Below, one piece after another: positions 57,269 to 64,000 of a stretch of 64,000 nucleotides of DNA (within the stretch, counting starts at the first letter, position 1; each line of letters opens with the position of its first letter). The stretch is from positions 62,001 through 126,000 of the forward strand of contig NZ_QVFV01000007.1 of assembly GCF_004212215.1 (NCBI RefSeq), read 5' to 3'. Position numbers and translations under genes: made by a program. The DNA is from Leptolyngbya iicbica LK (GTDB taxonomy: Bacteria > Cyanobacteriota > Cyanobacteriia > Phormidesmidales > Phormidesmidaceae). The notes below the pieces were generated by a model. The model had not been told where the DNA came from and did not search any database. It saw only the letters and a program-made list of their open reading frames with translations.

Positions 57269-58510
57269 ATGGCAGATTGGCAAGTGGTAGAAGGTGGCGT
57301 GACCGCGCCAAAAGGGTTTCGGGCAGCCGGGGTAGCAGCGGGGTTGAAGCCGTCGGGCGCGGCAGACCTCGCCTTGATTGTGTCTGATACGAATGCGATC
57401 GCTGCTGGGGTCTACACCCAAAGTCAAGTCCGCGCCGCCTGTGTCGATTACTGTCGCCAGCGGTTAGAGGCCAAGCCCTATGCCCAGGCGATTGTGGTGA
57501 ATGCGGGGCAGGCCAATGCCTGTACGGGGACCCAAGGCTGGCAAGATGCCGTGGCGACCTGTGCCGCTGCGGCTCAGGCATTGCAGATTGCCGAAGAGTC
57601 GGTGCTCGTCGCCTCGACCGGGGTGATTGGCCAGCGCATTAAGATGGACGCGCTGCAAGCGGGCATTCCCCAAGTGGTGGCGGCCTTGTCGACCACGGGC
57701 TCTGATGATGCGGCGAAAGCCATTATCACCACTGATTTAGTGACCAAGTCCATCGCGTTAGAAATGGATTTAGATGGTCGCCCGGTGCGGGTGGGCGGCA
57801 TCGCTAAGGGCTCTGGCATGATTCACCCCAATATGGCGACCATGCTGGGATTCATTACCTGCGATGCGACGGTGTCGCCGTCCTTGTGGCAGTCGATGTT
57901 GCGGCGGGCGATCGCCCATAGCTTTAACCAAATCACGGTGGATGGCGACACCAGCACTAATGACTGTGTGTTGGCGTTGGCAAATGGCGAATCGCGCACC
58001 CCAGCCATCACCGAATCGGGTCCGGAAGCGGCGCGGTTGGAGGCCATGCTGACGGCAGTATGCGATCACTTAGCGAAGGCGATCGCCCGTGATGGCGAAG
58101 GGGCCACCTGTCTGATGGAAGTGACCGTGAGTGGAGCGGCGGACGATGCTGCGGCGCGCCAAATTGCCAAAGCGATCGCCGGTTCTTCGCTGCTGAAATG
58201 CGCCATCTTTGGCCACGACCCCAACTGGGGCCGCATTGCGGCGGTGACGGGCCGCGCTGGTATCCCCTTTGATCAGGGCGATTTGCGCATTCAACTGGGC
58301 GATTTTTTGCTGATGGAGCACGGGCAACCGTTGCCCTTCGATCGCCCCGCCGCCAGCCATTATTTGAAGCAGGCCACAGAGGGAGAATACCTGCAAACGG
58401 ACACCGTCAACATTGACGTGAGTGTGGGACACGGCCCCGGACAGGGCATCGCTTGGGGCTGCGACTTTAGCTACGACTACGTCCGCATCAACGCCGAATA
58501 TACGACCTGA
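57269..58510 (+). CDS. argJ: Bifunctional ornithine acetyltransferase / N-acetylglutamate synthase
   Basis: 413 residues. ArgJ transfers the acetyl group from N-acetylornithine to glutamate, recycling acetyl groups in arginine synthesis; bifunctional forms also use acetyl-CoA. The precursor self-cleaves into alpha and beta chains at the conserved Thr in HPNMATMLGFITCDA. Other signatures are VNAGQANACTG, AKGSGMIHPN, GDTSTNDCVL, FGHDPNWGRI and the C-terminal NAEYTT. Everything is complete. Arginine feeds cyanophycin and nitrogen storage in cyanobacteria, fitting the nitrogen genes nearby. Confidence 0.96.
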   Translation: MADWQVVEGGVTAPKGFRAAGVAAGLKPSGAADLALIVSDTNAIAAGVYTQSQVRAACVDYCRQRLEAKPYAQAIVVNAGQANACTGTQGWQDAVATCAAAAQALQIAEESVLVASTGVIGQRIKMDALQAGIPQVVAALSTTGSDDAAKAIITTDLVTKSIALEMDLDGRPVRVGGIAKGSGMIHPNMATMLGFITCDATVSPSLWQSMLRRAIAHSFNQITVDGDTSTNDCVLALANGESRTPAITESGPEAARLEAMLTAVCDHLAKAIARDGEGATCLMEVTVSGAADDAAARQIAKAIAGSSLLKCAIFGHDPNWGRIAAVTGRAGIPFDQGDLRIQLGDFLLMEHGQPLPFDRPAASHYLKQATEGEYLQTDTVNIDVSVGHGPGQGIAWGCDFSYDYVRINAEYTT

Positions 58511-58856
58511 CCCTGCCGATGGAGAAACCTGAGTCAGCATCAGCATCACTGTTCTGATTTTCCTCCCCCTTTTACTTCGCTGCCTTCTGGGATAGCGTTG
58601 CGCCGATCGCTCCGTTCATCTCTTGGGCAGACAAACTAGGGGCTGAAGCAGCAGGATGTTATAAAATCCCACTTTTGTTGCGCAGGCATCTTGCCTGCGT
58701 CGGGACAGCCGAGACGGCTGTCCACACTCAGATTTAATGCCCATGCTTTAAATTTTGGGGTTCTCGGCACCTGACTGCGGATTGCTATAGGTGATGAACC
58801 GCTGTCTTAGGGGGCCAACGGCTCTAATCTCCCTGCCTCGTTGGCCTGTGCTTGGA
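58511..58856. other. Intergenic stretch with palindromic repeats
   Basis: About 346 bp after argJ, convergent with the next gene. It holds the double hairpin at 58681-58722 (separate entry), preceded by GTTATAAAATCCCA. No gene seen. Confidence 0.45.
58681..58722. repeat. Paired hairpins CGCAGGCA-TCT-TGCCTGCG and GACAGCC-GAGAC-GGCTGTC
   Basis: Two perfect small palindromes in tandem: an 8-bp stem at 58681-58699 and a 7-bp stem at 58704-58722. The second is the same element as at 46944-46960. The pair lies between two convergent genes and may serve as a bidirectional transcript end. Confidence 0.7.
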
Positions 58857-59471
58857 CTATTTGGCTGGGCAAAAGTGCTCTTCAATCAGCGCGGGAATGT
58901 GTTGTGGTTTCAGACTGCTGTAGCGGTGTTTGCCGGGCATAATCGTGAGGCTGGGCGCTTTGGAGCAGCGCTTTTGACAGCCCGTGTATTGGATTTTGAC
59001 CTGATCGGCGAGTTGGTGGTCTTGCAGGGCTTGTTCGACCGCGGCGAGCACTGACTTGCCGGCCCGTTTTTGGCAACCCGATTTGCGACATACCAATATT
59101 TTGCTGGGGGAGTTCGTAGCTGTGGAAGAGGAAGACGGGTGAGTTAGGCAGGGAGCAGGAGAGCAGGGGGGCGTAGGGGCGGCTGTCGGCGCGATCGCGG
59201 GGCGACTGAGGCCAAAGACCTGAGCGGCTTTGAGCTTGATCAGTCCCGCTTTATAGTCCACTTCGGTAAAGCCGACGCAGGAGACGCGATCGCCGGGTTG
59301 GAGATAGCTCTGAATGCGCGATCGCAATTCCTTCGGCAGTTGAATCGCGATGGGTTCTTGCTCAATGTCTAAAACTAGTGACTTGGGTTTGTGGGGCTTG
59401 CCACCGAGAAAGTCAACGAGTGTGCCTTCCAGGTTGAACAGGCGCGAGGGGCTGGGGGGATTGGTGGGCAT
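58857..59471 (-). CDS. Thioredoxin-like [2Fe-2S] ferredoxin domain protein, nif-adjacent
   Basis: 204 residues from ATG 59471 (MPTNPPSPSRLF; a longer frame only adds low-complexity sequence from a G-rich repeat). Residues 10-95 are beta-rich and contain GTLVDFLGGKPHKPKSLVLD and PGDRVSCVGF, like an OB-fold-type module. A low-complexity linker follows, then a thioredoxin-like [2Fe-2S] domain (about 125-204): KILVCRKSGCQKRAGKSV and YTGCQKRCSKAPSLTIMPG give two Cys pairs. It is the last gene of the minus-strand nif run, so an electron-transfer role in nitrogenase support is possible. Confidence 0.8.
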   Translation of the reverse strand: MPTNPPSPSRLFNLEGTLVDFLGGKPHKPKSLVLDIEQEPIAIQLPKELRSRIQSYLQPGDRVSCVGFTEVDYKAGLIKLKAAQVFGLSRPAIAPTAAPTPPCSPAPCLTHPSSSSTATNSPSKILVCRKSGCQKRAGKSVLAAVEQALQDHQLADQVKIQYTGCQKRCSKAPSLTIMPGKHRYSSLKPQHIPALIEEHFCPAK

Positions 59472-59486
59472 GGGAAGTAGAGGGTA

Positions 59487-59575
59487 GGGGAGCGGAGAGG
59501 CAGGGGGAGCAGGGGAGCGGAGGAGCAGGGGCGCGGAGGAGCAGGGGCGCGGAGGAGCGGAGGAGCAGGAGTGCT
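59487..59575 (+). repeat. G-rich low-complexity tract (GGAGCAGG/GGCGCGGA units)
   Basis: Repeated GGAGCAGGGGCGC and GGAGGAGC units on the plus strand, i.e. C-rich in the transcript of the minus-strand nif genes. It lies between nifT and the [2Fe-2S] gene, just ahead of the latter's start codon. Confidence 0.6.
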
Positions 59576-59646
59576 CACAATCAGAAGTTTGAACTGCTTC
59601 TGCCACTCACTCATTTACTGTCTTCAAGTGGACGGTTGCTGGTTAA

Positions 59647-59850
59647 TCAATTGAGGCGTTTGGCGTTGACGGTTTTGGGGAGTTGCAGGGGTTCGGTCAG
59701 GCCATTGATGGAGAGCTCCCAGCCGTTCGACAGGGTGACCAGGGTGGCGTCGCCGTCGGTACTTTGGCTCACGACTGCTTCTTCCAGGTCTTTTTTGGCG
59801 ACGTAAACCATGAGTTGGCCGTTTTCACCGTTGTGCAGCATGACTTTCAT
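59647..59850 (-). CDS. nifT: NifT/FixU family protein
   Basis: 67 residues, the usual size. Family features: MKVMLHNGENGQLMVYVAKK, DLEEAVVSQ, TLSNGWELSI and a C-terminal LPKTVNAKRL. A GAGGAAA ribosome site precedes the ATG. NifT is commonly co-transcribed with nitrogenase maturation genes, but its biochemical role is not established. In other cyanobacteria the usual order is nifV-nifZ-nifT; here nifZ is absent and a tandem octamer array lies between nifV and nifT. Confidence 0.9.
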   Translation of the reverse strand: MKVMLHNGENGQLMVYVAKKDLEEAVVSQSTDGDATLVTLSNGWELSINGLTEPLQLPKTVNAKRLN

Positions 59851-59901
59851 GAATTTTCCTCAATGTGATTTCGATGGGAGGGGCAGGGCAGGGGCAGGGC
59901 A

Positions 59902-60109
59902 GGGGAGTAGGGGAGTAGGGGAGTAGGGGAGTAGGGGAGTAGGGGAGTAGGGGAGTAGGGGAGTAGGGGAGTAGGGGAGGAGGGGAGTAGGGGAGTAGGG
60001 GAGTAGGGGAGTAGGGGAGGAGGGGAGTAGGGGAGTAGGGGAGTAGGGGAGTAGGGGAGTAGGGGAGTAGGGGAGTAGGGGAGTAGGGGAGTAGGGGAGT
60101 AGGGGAGCA
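59902..60109 (+). repeat. Tandem octamer array, 26 units of GGGGAGTA
   Basis: 26 consecutive 8-bp units in perfect register: 23 GGGGAGTA, two GGGGAGGA (units 10 and 15) and a last GGGGAGCA. It fills 208 of the 286 bp between nifV and nifT. The plus strand has a G4 run every 8 bp, with AGTA loops, so several G-quadruplexes could form; this is the template strand for the nif genes. The minus-strand frame through it would encode only a PYSPTPLL repeat and is not a gene. Confidence 0.97.
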
Positions 60110-60136
60110 GGGCTCGATCATGTGCCGTGTTAGGGG

Positions 60137-61285
60137 TTAGCGGAGGCTGGGCTGGGTCTGATCAGACTCATAGGAAACGAGGGCGAGCAGTTCGTCGGGG
60201 GTGAGGCTGCGCTTGAGTTGGGTGGAGCGATCGCGCACTGCTTGCAAGACCGATTGACCATTTTGGGCATCGAGCTGCACGCCATAGGTTTGCAGCACCT
60301 GATTGAGCAGGCTGCGGCCCGAATGTTTGCCGATGACGAGGCTGCGCTGACAGCCGACTTCTTTGGGATCGAAGGGTTCGTAGGTGCTGGGATTTTGCAA
60401 GATGCCGTGGGCGTGAATGCCGGACTCATGGGCGAACGTGTTTTGGCCGACGATCGCTTTCCAGGGGGGCACTGGGCAGTTCACCGCCTTCGCCACGAAG
60501 CGGGATAACTCTAAAAAATGCTGGGTCTGGATGCCCAACTTCATCCCATAGATTTGCTTCAGCGTCATCACGACTTCTTCCAGGGCGGCATTACCGGCGC
60601 GTTCGCCCAGCCCGTTAACGGTGGTGTTGACCGAAGTGGCGCCAGCGCGGACGCCTGCAAGCGCGTTGGCCGTGGCTAAGCCCAGATCATTGTGGGTGTG
60701 CATCTCGACGGGAATGTCGAGGGCGGCCACCAGTCGCTGCACTTTGTCGTAGGTGCTGAAGGGGTCGAGAATGCCGACAGTGTCACAAAACCGGAAGCGA
60801 AATGCGCCCCATTCCTGGGCATATTGGGCGGCATCGATTAGGAAGGTGTCATCAGCGCGGGAGCTGTCTTCGCCGCCCACACTGACTTCTAAGCCATGGT
60901 CGCGAGCAAAGGCGATCGCATCGCGCAACTGTTCCAGCATCCGGGCCCAGCGCCCCTGAAACTTGACCTGAATCTGGATGTCGGATACGGGAATGGAGAT
61001 ATGGACCCGCTTGAGCCCGCAGTGCAGCGAGGCTTCGATATCGCTGATGACGGCCCGGTTCCAGCCGAGTAGGTGAGCATTCAGATCCAGGTCGGCGATC
61101 GCACGAATGGCCTGGGCTTCGGCTGCACCCATGGCGGGGATGCCGACTTCTAACTCCTGCACACCAATGGCATCGAGGAATTTGGCGATCGCGATCTTTT
61201 CTTCGAACCCAAAGGCTACGCCAGCGGCTTGTTCGCCATCGCGCAGGGTCGTGTCATTGATGGCAATTGCGGGGGGCTGAGTCAT
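60137..61285 (-). CDS. nifV: Homocitrate synthase NifV
   Basis: 382 residues. NifV condenses acetyl-CoA with 2-oxoglutarate to make homocitrate, the organic ligand of the nitrogenase FeMo cofactor. The TIM-barrel features are [17 protein letters not shown], the metal-site [32 protein letters not shown] and [11 protein letters not shown]. An AAGGAAG ribosome site precedes the ATG. The nif-type rather than leucine- or lysine-type assignment rests on length and on the neighbours nifT, nifP-type cysE and the Asr1405-family gene. Confidence 0.93.
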   Translation of the reverse strand: MTQPPAIAINDTTLRDGEQAAGVAFGFEEKIAIAKFLDAIGVQELEVGIPAMGAAEAQAIRAIADLDLNAHLLGWNRAVISDIEASLHCGLKRVHISIPVSDIQIQVKFQGRWARMLEQLRDAIAFARDHGLEVSVGGEDSSRADDTFLIDAAQYAQEWGAFRFRFCDTVGILDPFSTYDKVQRLVAALDIPVEMHTHNDLGLATANALAGVRAGATSVNTTVNGLGERAGNAALEEVVMTLKQIYGMKLGIQTQHFLELSRFVAKAVNCPVPPWKAIVGQNTFAHESGIHAHGILQNPSTYEPFDPKEVGCQRSLVIGKHSGRSLLNQVLQTYGVQLDAQNGQSVLQAVRDRSTQLKRSLTPDELLALVSYESDQTQPSLR

Positions 61286-61345
61286 GGTGGCTTCCTTCTC
61301 AGAGTGGAGCGCAAGGGGGCAGCGGGCAACGGGGTGGGGCAGCGG

Positions 61346-61492
61346 TCAGGAAGGGGGATTGCTGTGGGTCGGCGAATTGGCTGGATGGGATTGCAGGGCT
61401 TCGAGATCGGCTTTCATCAAGCGATTGAGAAAGCATTGTTGTAACCAGGCAAAGGCGAAGAAGAAACTGACAACGGTGAGGGAGGTAAACAT
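61346..61492 (-). CDS. Possible 48-residue single-helix membrane protein in nif island
   Basis: ATG at 61492 to TGA at 61346. The predicted protein begins MFTSLTVVSFFFAFAWLQQC, one membrane helix, followed by FLNRLMKADLEALQSHPANS and a short Pro/Ser tail. It lies between the Asr1405-family gene and nifV on the same strand. No ribosome site is visible, because the sequence before it is a C-rich low-complexity run, so it may be a chance frame; the helix with a charged amphipathic follow-on is protein-like. Confidence 0.35.
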   Translation of the reverse strand: MFTSLTVVSFFFAFAWLQQCFLNRLMKADLEALQSHPANSPTHSNPPS

Positions 61493-61562
61493 GGTGAGGG
61501 TGGGGGGTAGAGGGTAAGGGGAGCGGGGGGGCAGAGAGGGCAGGGGAGTGAGGGAGTAAGGG
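61493..61562 (+). repeat. G-rich low-complexity tract in nif island
   Basis: Irregular GGGGTAGAGGG, GGGGAGC, GGGGGGGCAGAGAGGG and GGGGAGTGAGGG units on the plus strand, directly after the stop of the Asr1405-family gene on the minus strand. It includes single octamer-like units of the same kind as the array at 59902. Confidence 0.55.
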
Positions 61563-61835
61563 CTAGGGGACGGGGGGATGGCTGAGAACAGAGGTGTGCC
61601 AGCAGCGATCGAGCCAGTCGCGTTGTTCTTGGAAGGTGGTGGTGAACTGTTGGACGGTGCTGCGGGCCAAGATCAGGGCCACTGCATGATTAACTTCAAG
61701 GCGCAGGGTGCCGTCTGCAGGGCAAGCACAGGGAATGTTGAGTTCTTGTAATCGGTGGTAAATCGACCAGCGATCGCACCGTTGAATCGAACTCACCGCA
61801 AAGCGGACAGCGGTCGCTGAGTGGGGATTATTCAT
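61563..61835 (-). CDS. Asr1405/Asl0597-family protein, nif-associated
   Basis: 90 residues from ATG 61835 ([12 protein letters not shown]). Its start lies inside the last codons of the cysE gene (8-bp overlap). The core [24 protein letters not shown] followed by [20 protein letters not shown] and WLDRCW matches the small family known from cyanobacterial nif clusters (Asr1405/Asl0597). Function is unknown; conserved Cys and Trp residues suggest a protein-binding or metal role. Family naming is from memory of nif cluster annotation. Confidence 0.75.
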   Translation of the reverse strand: MNNPHSATAVRFAVSSIQRCDRWSIYHRLQELNIPCACPADGTLRLEVNHAVALILARSTVQQFTTTFQEQRDWLDRCWHTSVLSHPPVP

Positions 61836-62562
61836 GGGAGAGAACCGGGGAAGGAGTGAGAGCGCGGGCCGCCGCCAGCTGCTGAACCTGGGTTTCGAGG
61901 GCTTCGATGCGATCGAGCAATTGCCGGATGGTGGCGGCTTCGGCATCGGGCAACTGGGCATGGTTAAGCGGCGCATCGGCGATGTTGCAGCGGCCAACGA
62001 TGCGGTTGGGCACGCCGACGGCGGTGCAGTTGGCGGGCACGGCGGTCAAAACAACGGAACCGGCCCCAATGCGAGCACCCTCACCGATGTGAATGTTGCC
62101 GAGGACTTTGGCTCCAGCTCCGATGACGACGCGGTTGCCCACGGTGGGGTGTCGCTTGCCGGTCTCTTTGCCCGTGCCGCCCAGGGTGACGCCTTGGTAA
62201 ATCAACACGTAGTCGCCCACGATCGCCGTTTCGCCAATCACGACACCCATGCCATGGTCGATGACCAGGCCGCGCCCCAACTGCGCACCGGGATGAATTT
62301 CGATGCCCGTCAGGCAGCGGCTGAGGTGGCTAATGAGTCGCGGCAATAGCGGCAGTTGTTGGCGATGAAGGGCATGGGCCAAGCGATGGAGAGCGATCGC
62401 ATGCAGTCCGGCAGAACACAGTAAGACTGCCAGCCAGTGGGTGGCGGCGGGGTCTCGTTCAAAAATCGCCTGAAAATCTGCGACTAGCGGTAGGGTACGG
62501 AACCCGCAAAGTCCAGACAATCGCCACTGAGTAGTTGTTAGACGAGGGGAAGAAAGAGACAT
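61828..62562 (-). CDS. nifP: Serine O-acetyltransferase, nif-type (NifP)
   Basis: 244 residues from ATG 62562 (TTG at 62571 possible). CysE-type enzymes acetylate serine to O-acetylserine for cysteine synthesis; a second copy in nif clusters (nifP) boosts cysteine for Fe-S cluster building. The N-terminal SAT domain shows [20 protein letters not shown] and [10 protein letters not shown]. The left-handed beta-helix has [56 protein letters not shown] and the catalytic His region. The last 45 residues form a coiled-coil tail. It is the first gene of the minus-strand nif run; three TGTACTCA motifs lie upstream. Confidence 0.88.
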   Translation of the reverse strand: MSLSSPRLTTTQWRLSGLCGFRTLPLVADFQAIFERDPAATHWLAVLLCSAGLHAIALHRLAHALHRQQLPLLPRLISHLSRCLTGIEIHPGAQLGRGLVIDHGMGVVIGETAIVGDYVLIYQGVTLGGTGKETGKRHPTVGNRVVIGAGAKVLGNIHIGEGARIGAGSVVLTAVPANCTAVGVPNRIVGRCNIADAPLNHAQLPDAEAATIRQLLDRIEALETQVQQLAAARALTPSPVLSHE

Positions 62563-62657
62563 GACGCGCAAGGGGCTTGGTTTCCTTGCTTATACCAACC
62601 GCCTCAGTTAACAATCAGCCGCCGTCGGCCGTCCAAACTTACTAAGGATATTAGTGA

Positions 62658-62853
62658 TGTACTCAGGTGGGCGATCGCTGACCCTAGCGACGGTCTCGAC
62701 TTTATTGGAGGGGTAGGCACGAGTATTTTGCTGCCTCAGTACACGTATTTTGAGAGCCTGCGACAGGTATTGTGTACTCAGTAAAATCACTTGATATCGC
62801 AGGCTTTGAGGCCGTTTGCTGTCTACCGCAAAGACGGGCACAAGGTGTACTCA
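62658..62853 (-). promoter_or_regulatory. Three TGAGTACA motifs upstream of nifP (putative nif activator sites)
   Basis: TGTACTCA (TGAGTACA read in the nifP direction) occurs exactly at 62658-62665, 62773-62780 and 62846-62853; a near match TCAGTACA lies at 62736-62743. An 8-mer is expected only about twice in the whole window on both strands, so three in 196 bp is a strong cluster. From memory, a TGAGTACA-type element is the recognition sequence of the activator CnfR in Leptolyngbya nif promoters; I could not check that here. Confidence 0.6.
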
Positions 62854-63040
62854 AATCCCCGACGATGGCGACTGCCGCAACGTTTCGGCCATTCAAAACG
62901 TATCCGATTATGCAAAGTGAAAATCGGCTTTTTCAGCATCCCTTAACAAAGTTATTGTCTCATCAACGAATATAGTGTGGTCGGGATACCGCCTCCCGAC
63001 CGCTTCGATGACTTGCTGCCCTAACGACCTGGTGCGCCCT

Positions 63041-63835
63041 ATGCCGACTCCTGCAATTCTCGCCCTCGACTTTGACGGTGTGCTCTGCGATGGCCTGGTG
63101 GAATATTTTCAGACTGCCTGGCAAGCCTATTGCCAACTGTTTGACCAATCGCCTACGGTCCCCCCGGCGGGATTAGCCGAGCGCTTTTACCCTCTGCGGC
63201 CCGTGATTGAAACCGGGTGGGAAATGCCGCTGTTGCTTCACGCACTCCAGCAGGGAGTCGAAGATGCCGCCGTGTTGGACCACTGGCCCACGATCGTGCA
63301 GGAAATTTTGGCAGAGACGAAAATTCCATCAGATGTGGCAATGGCGGCGGTGGATGGCGTGCGCGATCGCTGGATGCAGTCTGACTTAGCGGGCTGGCTG
63401 AGCCTCCATCGCTTTTATCCCGGCGTGATTGAGCGGTTGCAAGGGGCGATCGCGGCGGGCGTCTTTCCCGTCATCATTTCCACCAAAGAGGGGCGCTTCA
63501 TTCAGGAACTGTTGGCTCAAGCTGGGGTCGAGTTGCCCCGCGAGCAAATTATCGGCAAAGAAATTCAACAACCGAAAACCACCACCCTCAAGCAACTGCA
63601 AGCCGAGCCGCCGATCGCTGCCGCTGCTGCCCAACCGATCTGGTTTGTCGAAGATCGCCTGAAAACGCTAGATAAGGTGCAAGCAGATTCGGCATTAAAT
63701 GACATCACGTTATTTTTGGCGGATTGGGGCTATAACACGGCGGCAGAACGCGATCGCGCAACCAGTGATCCGCGTGTCCATCTCCTATTGCTGTCCCAAT
63801 TTGCAGACGAATTTGCTAACTGGATATCGGCTTGA
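63041..63835 (+). CDS. HAD-superfamily hydrolase
   Basis: 264 residues from ATG 63041 (MPTPAILALDFDGVLCDGLVEY; an upstream in-frame ATG adds 22 unlike residues). Motif I DFDGVLCDG holds the nucleophile Asp; motif II is VIISTKEGRF, Lys is in IIGKEIQQPKTTTLKQL, and motif III lies in IWFVEDRLKTLDKVQAD. This is a subfamily-I-like HAD with a helical cap. Substrate unknown, probably a small phosphorylated metabolite. It is transcribed away from nifP, so the 478-bp region between them is a divergent promoter; in other diazotrophs nifB often occupies this position. Confidence 0.88.
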   Translation: MPTPAILALDFDGVLCDGLVEYFQTAWQAYCQLFDQSPTVPPAGLAERFYPLRPVIETGWEMPLLLHALQQGVEDAAVLDHWPTIVQEILAETKIPSDVAMAAVDGVRDRWMQSDLAGWLSLHRFYPGVIERLQGAIAAGVFPVIISTKEGRFIQELLAQAGVELPREQIIGKEIQQPKTTTLKQLQAEPPIAAAAAQPIWFVEDRLKTLDKVQADSALNDITLFLADWGYNTAAERDRATSDPRVHLLLLSQFADEFANWISA

Positions 63836-63880
63836 TGGTCTGCCGCGATCGTCCCACACACCCCACTCACCACTTCCCAC

Positions 63881-64000
63881 TTACGGGGTGGCAGAAGCGG
63901 GCTCATAAAGGCAGGTCAAGGTATTAGAAGTTTTGAGCACATCCAAAGGTTCACTTTGAAAATAATCATTCAAAACCGTGAGCAAGTCGTCTGGGGCGGG
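63881..64000 (-). CDS. 3' end of an unidentified minus-strand gene (partial)
   Basis: An open minus-strand frame enters from the right edge and stops at TAA 63883-63881. The 39 visible codons read as PDDLLTVLNDYFQSEPLDVL, then KTSNTLTCLYEPASATP. The composition is protein-like and the frame is open for the whole visible length. Not enough is visible to name a family. Confidence 0.55.
   Translation of the reverse strand, partial: PAPDDLLTVLNDYFQSEPLDVLKTSNTLTCLYEPASATP

Noticed and set aside
59902-60109. CRISPR-like regular repeat
   Set aside because: Units are 8 bp with no spacers and no cas genes; it is a microsatellite.
59825-60121. Minus-strand 98-codon frame encoding PYSPTPLL repeats
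   Set aside because: It is simply the translation of the 8-bp tandem array (three octamers make one 8-residue period); no ribosome site or non-repeat domain.

Overview
The window is cyanobacterial chromosome. It carries magnesium chelatase ChlI, the NDH-1 subunit NdhS, zeta-carotene desaturase, a phycobilisome-type globin, a Cph1-type phytochrome with Rcp1, a ferredoxin-type glutamate synthase and a partial nif island, and the octamer GCGATCGC (HIP1) occurs throughout. G+C content looks moderately high. The nif genes and the style of gene order suggest a diazotrophic, probably non-heterocystous filamentous cyanobacterium of the Leptolyngbya/Nodosilinea kind; the genus is inference.

Layout. 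0-6.5 kb (+): the end of a haem/HAMP membrane sensor, a MscS channel with a cyclic-nucleotide-binding-like tail, then chlI-ruvC, ndhS, a HAS-barrel protein and an FAD amine/amino-acid oxidase. 6.6-9.5 kb (-): YebC, glucokinase and a proline-rich membrane protein. 9.9-18.3 kb: glcD (+), a TPR/P-loop ATPase pair (-), hemB (+) with a clean terminator, then minus-strand genes for a lipoprotein, a bilin-less phycobilisome-like globin and a DUF6653 membrane protein, plus unknowns. 18.5-27.1 kb: an S9 peptidase (-), a GAF/PAS/GGDEF/EAL protein whose stop overlaps a cytochrome c6-like gene, and a Uma2 nuclease-fold protein. 27.3-32.7 kb (+) is a light-signalling locus: degenerate Rcp-like receiver, phytochrome, Rcp1, and a hybrid kinase. 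32.8 kb is hppD.

34.3-37.1 kb (-) holds a TIR-NTPase-TPR (bacterial NLR-like) gene carrying two palindromic repeats in frame, with a 24-bp tandem repeat upstream of its start. 37.3-39.4 kb holds a HEAT-repeat and a membrane protein. 39.7-44.4 kb (-) is ferredoxin-dependent glutamate synthase. 44.9-51.9 kb holds an AMIN/NAGPA exported protein, TPR and conserved hypothetical genes, and a small di-iron hydroxylase-like protein. 52.2-55.9 kb (+) is a tight three-gene run: crtQ, SRPBCC, and a shortened type IIG methylase-like gene with an altered catalytic motif. A gene-poor 1.3 kb stretch with a duplicated element follows, then argJ.

58.9-62.6 kb (-) is a partial nif island: nifP-type cysE, an Asr1405-family gene, a possible 48-codon ORF, nifV, nifT and a thioredoxin-fold [2Fe-2S] protein. 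No nifZ is present; its usual place holds 26 copies of GGGGAGTA. Upstream of nifP are three exact copies of TGTACTCA within 196 bp. The window ends with a HAD hydrolase (+) and the 3' end of an unidentified minus-strand gene.

The strongest candidates for something new are the nif island with its G-rich octamer array, the repeat-invaded TIR/NLR locus, the decayed methylase plus duplicated element at 54-57 kb, and the TPR/ATPase pair at 11.4-13.5 kb. No rRNA, tRNA, CRISPR array or intact insertion sequence was recognised.
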